From: Oscillospiraceae bacterium
Lineage (GTDB): Bacteria; Bacillota; Clostridia; Oscillospirales; Oscillospiraceae
Direction of reading: 5' to 3'
DNA: 10,207 nucleotides
Assembly: GCA_031260745.1 (NCBI GenBank)
Contig: JAISKY010000255.1
Span: forward strand, 1-10,207
Shown: positions 6,746-10,207 of the stretch, piece by piece
How the letters are laid out: every line of letters starts with the position of its first letter
How positions within the stretch are numbered: position 1 is the first letter of the stretch
Translations under genes and position numbers: made by a program
The notes under the pieces: generated by a model
Seen by the model: only the letters and a program-made list of their open reading frames with translations
Databases searched by the model: none
Told to the model about the DNA's origin: nothing

Positions 6746-8803
6746 TCAACTTGATAATATTTTCCGTACGCATTCCGCGAGGTCGCCGCATAGCTCTTTA
6801 GCCGCTTCGGAGCTTGCGGCCTCCGCGACTATTTTCAGTTCCCGCAATCCCGGCGTTACTCCGGCGTAGGTTCCGCCGAAGTCAAACCGCACTCCGGATA
6901 TGAACTCCGAGCTTTTCGCTTCGCTGTAATAATCCGCAAGGTTTCGCATAAGCCGACCAGTTAGTCCGTCCGGCAACGGAAGCGTTTGAGCTTCGCTGTG
7001 GATTGGAGGAAGTTTTCCCATAAACTCCGCGTAGGTTACGTTTTGTCTTTTCGCGTGTTCGGCGAGCCGCGACGCCAGGAAAGTTCCGTCCGATGCGTAC
7101 GGACGCTCCGCCATAAGCTCCGCCGCGTTTTCGTCGCGCCACAGTCGCAATACTTTACCGCCGCTTGTCGCGGCTATCTTGTCGCACACCAACGGAGCGT
7201 CGTACGGTAACGCAAGCAAACGCCCGCGTCCAGTAACCTCGGCAAGTGTCAGCGCGGCAAGCAAGCGCGAGTGCGCCCACTCTTTTCCGGTTTCGTCGGT
7301 CAGCGTTACCGTCAGTCCGTCGTCGGACAGCGTAAACCACTCCGGCAACGCGCCCGCGGCGGCAAGGTAAAGCGCTTTGCACCCGCGAATCTCCGTAAGA
7401 TTTCCCTGACGTTTAACCGGACTTTCCGGGCAATTCTCGATTTTACGCTCGGTTTCGCGGCAAATCGGCTGACCTAGCGCGTCGGTGAATCTAAGCCCGT
7501 CCTCTCCGCAAAATACGGTCAGCTTTAGTTTATATGCGCGTCCGGCGAATGCCGCGACAGCGGCGTTAGCCGCGTCAAGCCTATACGCTTCGGCGCCCGC
7601 GAACAACGCTCCGGCGGCTATTACTTCGGCGGTCGCGTCTTTCCCCGCGACTCCGACATTACCGAATAACGCTCCGATGGTCTGTCCGAGTTTAAGCAGA
7701 TATTCCGGAGTGAACTCTCCGCGCATAATTCCGCGCTCTAACCCGCCGGTGGTGGAACGCGGCGCGGTAACGTGAGCGCAAACTCTGTTTCCGGGCGCGA
7801 TGTTGCAATTCGGGAATACCCTAACGCCGTCGGCGAGGTAACAACCTGAGCCTACCGAGGCGTTCTCGCCCAATACGCCGCCGCGCCGCATTTTCGAGTT
7901 CGCGCCGAGCTTTGACCCGCGGCAGAGAATCGCTCCGCGAACCTCCGCGTTAGCTCCGACCTCCGCTCCGTCGATGACGGAGCAACTGATTTTAGCGCCG
8001 CTCCGTACTACGCTGCCGAAACCTAAAACTACGTGCTGACCGATTAACGCTCCGGGCTCTATGGTGACGTTATCGCCGACATATCGCGTCAGTCCGTTTT
8101 GAGTCAGCGCGTCCATATTCGCTTTATGGTACGCGGAGCAAGAACCTACGTCCAACCAACTTCCGTCCAGCGGAGCCGCGAAAATCGGCGCTCCGCGCTT
8201 TAACATCGCCGGAAATAAATCCTTCGCGAAGTCAAACGGCTTTCCGTCGGGTATTTCGTTCAATACCGAACCGCTGAACACGTAAATTCCCGTGTTAACG
8301 CGGTCGGTTACTACGCGGTCGCGCGACGGTTTTTCGATAAATCCGGTAACGCGTCCGTCCGGCGCGGTCAGCACAAGTCCGTACTCCAAAGGTTGAGCGC
8401 TTTCCGCAAGCGCGATTACCGCTTCAGCCTGTTTACTTTCGCGGAACTCAATTAGTTTATTCAAATCCGCGTTCAAAAACGCGTCGCCGCTGACGACCAG
8501 AAAATCGGAGCCGTCAAGGAAATCCGCGCACGCTTTAACGCCTCCGGCGGTGCCAAGCGGTTCATCCTCGACGCGGTAGTCAAGGTTAACGCCCCATTGT
8601 TCGCCCTCGCCGAAATAGTCCGTAATGACTTTCGGCAAATACCGCAGCGTCATACAGATTTCGGTTATACCGCAGCGTTTCAACAGGTTAAGCGTGTGTT
8701 CGACAATCGGCTTGTCAAGTATGCGGGTCATAGGTTTAGGGATTCCGATGCTGACGGGTTGCAGGCGCGAGCCTTCTCCGCCGGCCAATATTATGGCTTT
8801 CAT
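6746..8803 (-). CDS. Sugar nucleotidyltransferase fused to a beta-helix and a degenerate phosphohexomutase-like region
   Basis: The first 235 or so residues are a nucleotidyltransferase of the mannose-1-phosphate guanylyltransferase / glucose-1-phosphate thymidylyltransferase superfamily, which joins a sugar-1-phosphate to an NTP. Visible are LAGGEGSRL (6-14), KPM (23-25), DEPLGTAGGVK (80-90), VSGD (104-107), FIEKP (155-159) and the DGSWLDVG block (213-220). Residues 240-345 are hexapeptide repeats of a left-handed beta-helix. Residues 355-685 resemble the mutase half of known guanylyltransferase/phosphomannomutase fusions: the stretch DALGQPICRETERKIEN (441-457), and FDFGGTYAGVTPG followed by AEAASSEAAKEL near the end. 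However, the phosphoserine loop (SHNP type) is absent near residue 425, and the Mg-binding DGDGD is reduced to LSDDG at 492-496. At 685 residues it is shorter than active fusions, which run to about 800. Mutase activity is therefore unlikely. The donor nucleotide and sugar cannot be read from the sequence. The ATG at 8803 is fixed by the MKAIILAGG start; the nearest GAGG is 17 bases upstream, which is long. Confidence 0.85.
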   Translation of the reverse strand: MKAIILAGGEGSRLQPVSIGIPKPMTRILDKPIVEHTLNLLKRCGITEICMTLRYLPKVITDYFGEGEQWGVNLDYRVEDEPLGTAGGVKACADFLDGSDFLVVSGDAFLNADLNKLIEFRESKQAEAVIALAESAQPLEYGLVLTAPDGRVTGFIEKPSRDRVVTDRVNTGIYVFSGSVLNEIPDGKPFDFAKDLFPAMLKRGAPIFAAPLDGSWLDVGSCSAYHKANMDALTQNGLTRYVGDNVTIEPGALIGQHVVLGFGSVVRSGAKISCSVIDGAEVGANAEVRGAILCRGSKLGANSKMRRGGVLGENASVGSGCYLADGVRVFPNCNIAPGNRVCAHVTAPRSTTGGLERGIMRGEFTPEYLLKLGQTIGALFGNVGVAGKDATAEVIAAGALFAGAEAYRLDAANAAVAAFAGRAYKLKLTVFCGEDGLRFTDALGQPICRETERKIENCPESPVKRQGNLTEIRGCKALYLAAAGALPEWFTLSDDGLTVTLTDETGKEWAHSRLLAALTLAEVTGRGRLLALPYDAPLVCDKIAATSGGKVLRLWRDENAAELMAERPYASDGTFLASRLAEHAKRQNVTYAEFMGKLPPIHSEAQTLPLPDGLTGRLMRNLADYYSEAKSSEFISGVRFDFGGTYAGVTPGLRELKIVAEAASSEAAKELCGDLAECVRKILSS

Positions 8804-8884
8804 ACTGTTTTGTTTCTTGTCCTCTTGTCCCTTTCTTTATCTGTAAGCGATAGTTTTTCCCGCGAACAGCATAATAATACAAAA

Positions 8885-8907
8885 AAGCAAAATGAATAAT
8901 TTTGCTT
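8885..8907 (-). terminator. A/T-rich hairpin with a U-run, possible attenuator or terminator
   Basis: On the minus strand AAGCAAAAT, a five-base loop and ATTTTGCTT form a nine-base stem, and the sequence continues into TTTT (six T in all, two inside the stem). It sits about 80 bases before the nucleotidyltransferase start, where it could act as an attenuator if transcription begins upstream of it. The stem has only two G-C pairs, so it is weak. The same palindrome overlaps the -35 of a possible plus-strand promoter and might instead be an operator. Confidence 0.3.
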
Positions 8908-8934
8908 GCATAAATTCAGGATTCGTTGTACAAT
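8906..8934 (+). promoter_or_regulatory. Candidate distal promoter toward the UBA/DUF4342 gene
   Basis: TTGCAT (8906-8911) lies 17 bases from TACAAT (8929-8934). The -10 matches the sigma-A consensus at five of six bases, the -35 at three. If active it would give a leader of about 130 bases. It is weaker than the proximal candidate. Confidence 0.35.
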
Positions 8935-8978
8935 AGATTTGTGCGAAACAAGGACTTTAATATTAGTAAATATATAAC

Positions 8979-8998
8979 AATTTTAATCTAATTTTAAT
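8979..8998 (+). promoter_or_regulatory. 11-base-phased direct repeat, possible response-regulator binding site
   Basis: AATTTTAAT occurs at 8979-8987 and again at 8990-8998, a period of 11 bases, ending 10 bases before the -35 of the proximal promoter. OmpR/PhoB-family regulators bind as tandem dimers to direct repeats of about 11 bases just upstream of -35, and a member of that family is the second gene of this transcription unit. Autoregulation is inferred; the repeat is AT-rich, so chance cannot be excluded. Confidence 0.4.
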
Positions 8999-9008
8999 AT
9001 AAGCGTCG

Positions 9009-9036
9009 TTGAGATTTAAGTTTTCCGTGTTACACT
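9009..9036 (+). promoter_or_regulatory. Predicted sigma-A-type promoter of the UBA/DUF4342-response regulator operon, extended -10
   Basis: TTGAGA (9009-9014) is separated by 16 bases from TACACT (9031-9036), which is directly preceded by TGT, a TGn extended -10. Transcription should start near 9043, giving a leader of about 25 bases with the strong AAGGAGG ribosome binding site at 9054-9060. Confidence 0.65.
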
Positions 9037-9068
9037 GTACCCATAAAACACACAAGGAGGACTAATAA

Positions 9069-9713
9069 GTGGATACATTAGAATTAGTTGAAAAACTACG
9101 TGCCAGAGCCAACATAAGTTTCGAGGAAGCTCGTGACGCGCTTAACGCGTGCAACGGCGATTTGCTTGACGCGCTGATAATGCTGGAGCGTCAGGGTAAA
9201 ACCTCCGCACCCAGCGGCGGCGGGTATTACTCCAGCGAACCGTCAAGTATCGCGACTTGTCCTGAACAGGAGCGCGGCAAACGCGACCGTGAACACCGCC
9301 ACTACCACCATCACAGCGACGGTGAGGGCTGGCGTAAATTCAAGGAATTTATGAGCGAAGTCGGTCGGTTCATACTCAAAGTTATTGATATGGGCAACCG
9401 CAACCTAATCGAGATTAGCCGGCTCGGTAAGGTGGTTTTCTCAATCCCCGTAAGCGTGTTTGTACTGCTGTTAATCTTTATGTTCTGGTCGGTACTGCCG
9501 CTTATGGTGATAAGCCTGTTCTTCAAGGTACGCTACCATTTCAGAGGCGCGGAGTTCGGGAAAGATTCGGTGAATAACGTGATGGACGGCTTCGCCAACG
9601 CCGCTGATGCCGCCGCGGATTCCGTACGCAACTCCTATAAGGAACATCAGGCGTCGGCTAACGCCGAACCGCAATCGGAGCAATCGGAGAATAACGAAAC
9701 CGCAGACGAATAA
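9069..9713 (+). CDS. UBA-like/DUF4342 membrane protein
   Basis: This 214-residue protein begins with a UBA/EF-Ts-N-like three-helix domain (about 1-42: ISFEEARDALNACNGDLLDALIMLE). A flexible linker (43-88) contains a histidine cluster, HRHYHHH at 76-82. A DUF4342-like region follows (about 89-158), with the short motif (GNRNLIEISRLGKVVFSIPVSV) leading into one long or hairpin hydrophobic segment (125-152), which suggests membrane insertion. The tail (about 160-214) is Ala-rich, then acidic. The family has no established biochemical role; N-terminal UBA-like domains are protein-binding. The GTG start at 9069 is fixed by AAGGAGG eight bases upstream and by the family's usual N-terminus. It is the first gene of a probable operon with the response regulator 48 bases downstream, so it may be a membrane accessory or target of that signalling system. 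The histidine cluster could bind metal, but that is a guess. Confidence 0.82.
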   Translation: MDTLELVEKLRARANISFEEARDALNACNGDLLDALIMLERQGKTSAPSGGGYYSSEPSSIATCPEQERGKRDREHRHYHHHSDGEGWRKFKEFMSEVGRFILKVIDMGNRNLIEISRLGKVVFSIPVSVFVLLLIFMFWSVLPLMVISLFFKVRYHFRGAEFGKDSVNNVMDGFANAADAAADSVRNSYKEHQASANAEPQSEQSENNETADE

Positions 9714-9720
9714 TCCGGTG

Positions 9721-9741
9721 AGGGGCGAATAATTCGCCCCT
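9721..9741. repeat. 21-base palindrome between the UBA/DUF4342 gene and the response regulator
   Basis: AGGGGCGAAT (9721-9730) and ATTCGCCCCT (9732-9741) are exact reverse complements around a single A, starting 7 bases after the stop codon. It can form a seven-pair G/C-rich stem with an AATAATT loop. No U-run follows, so full termination is unlikely; it may tune expression between the two genes or be a dispersed repeat. Confidence 0.65.
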
Positions 9742-9761
9742 GCCCGCACAGGAGCGTTACA

Positions 9762-10207
9762 ATGGACAACACAAAAATCCTTATCGTCGAGGACGAGCAG
9801 AATCTGGCTCGTTTCATCGAGCTTGAGCTTCAGCACGAGGGCTGTGAAACTGTTAAGGTTTTCAACGGCCGCGAGGGGCTGGAACGCGCTGTCGCGGAGC
9901 GTTTCAGCCTTATTCTGCTTGACGTTATGCTCCCGGAACTTAACGGTATGGAGGTTCTGCGCCGCCTGAGAAAAGGCGGCGCGTCCGCGGATATTCCGGT
10001 GATTATACTTACCGCTCGCGACGAGGTTATTGACAAGGTTTCCGGACTTGACCTGGGCGCGGACGACTACGTTACTAAGCCGTTCGCGATTGAGGAACTG
10101 CTTGCGAGAATCCGCGCCGCGCTTAGGAAACACTCGACGGTTACGCGCGAGGACGATACAATTGAACTGTGCGGGGTTAAACTTAGCCCGAAACGCCGCG
10201 AGGTCAC
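9762..10207 (+). CDS. OmpR-family two-component response regulator, C-terminus missing
   Basis: The first 148 residues of a transcriptional response regulator are visible before the right edge. The receiver domain (about 4-120) has the acidic pair E10-D11 in ILIVEDE, the phospho-acceptor D54 in LILLDVMLPELNG, T84 in IILTAR, and K106 in GADDYVTKPFAIEELLARIRAAL. The sequence from about residue 136 (IELCGVKLSPKRREV) looks like the start of a winged-helix OmpR/PhoB output domain, which would bind DNA as a tandem dimer after phosphorylation. The ATG at 9762 is preceded by AGGAG (9750-9754) at seven bases. It follows the UBA/DUF4342 gene and probably shares its promoter. A sensor histidine kinase is expected downstream but is not in the window. 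The signal sensed is unknown. Confidence 0.93.
   Translation, partial: MDNTKILIVEDEQNLARFIELELQHEGCETVKVFNGREGLERAVAERFSLILLDVMLPELNGMEVLRRLRKGGASADIPVIILTARDEVIDKVSGLDLGADDYVTKPFAIEELLARIRAALRKHSTVTREDDTIELCGVKLSPKRREV

Noticed and set aside
7485..7775. Open frames on the plus strand within the nucleotidyltransferase gene
   Set aside because: They are low-complexity Ala/Ser/Pro shadows of an Ala/Gly-rich gene, with no ribosome binding site and no domain.
9471..10133. A 220-residue open frame on the minus strand opposite the UBA/DUF4342 gene and the response regulator
   Set aside because: It lies across two well-supported plus-strand genes with clear motifs, has no recognisable domain, and has the composition of an antisense shadow.

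Overview
The window looks like chromosomal DNA of a Gram-positive bacterium of the Clostridia type, of intermediate GC. The pointers are a secreted protein with S-layer homology (SLH) repeats, a Bacillus/Clostridium-style GlgB and GlgC pair, a ClpE-like ATPase with an N-terminal zinc finger, and a UBA/DUF4342 membrane protein directly upstream of an OmpR-family response regulator. The species cannot be named from the sequence. Every gene reads as an intact frame; two are cut by the window edges. I see no insertion sequence, phage gene, tRNA, rRNA or CRISPR array.

Layout. Positions 1-8803 hold six genes on the minus strand. In transcription order they are: a sugar nucleotidyltransferase fused to a degenerate phosphohexomutase-like region (8803-6746); a secreted SLH-domain protein (6594-4666); glycogen branching enzyme glgB (4556-2667); ADP-glucose pyrophosphorylase glgC (2590-1475); phosphatidylglycerophosphate synthase pgsA (1466-894); and a ClpE-like AAA+ ATPase (857 to the left edge, partial). 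A 265-base divergent intergenic region (8804-9068) separates these from two plus-strand genes: the UBA/DUF4342 membrane protein (9069-9713) and a response regulator (9762 to the right edge, partial).

How the genes may work together. GlgC makes ADP-glucose and GlgB puts branches into the alpha-glucan, so together they are two of the steps of glycogen synthesis; no glycogen synthase (glgA) or glgD is in view. glgC and pgsA are 8 bases apart, and pgsA's ribosome binding site begins inside glgC, so they are probably co-translated. PgsA starts phosphatidylglycerol synthesis. The SLH protein and the nucleotidyltransferase suggest an envelope theme. The plus-strand pair looks like the start of an envelope-sensing two-component operon; a histidine kinase would be expected beyond the right edge.

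The genes themselves are mostly ordinary. The points worth a second look are the catalytically eroded mutase half of the nucleotidyltransferase, the repeated beta-rich modules of the SLH protein, 11-base-phased direct repeats ahead of the response-regulator operon that could mediate autoregulation, and a palindromic element in each of several gene gaps. I did not find convincing evidence of a wholly new system.
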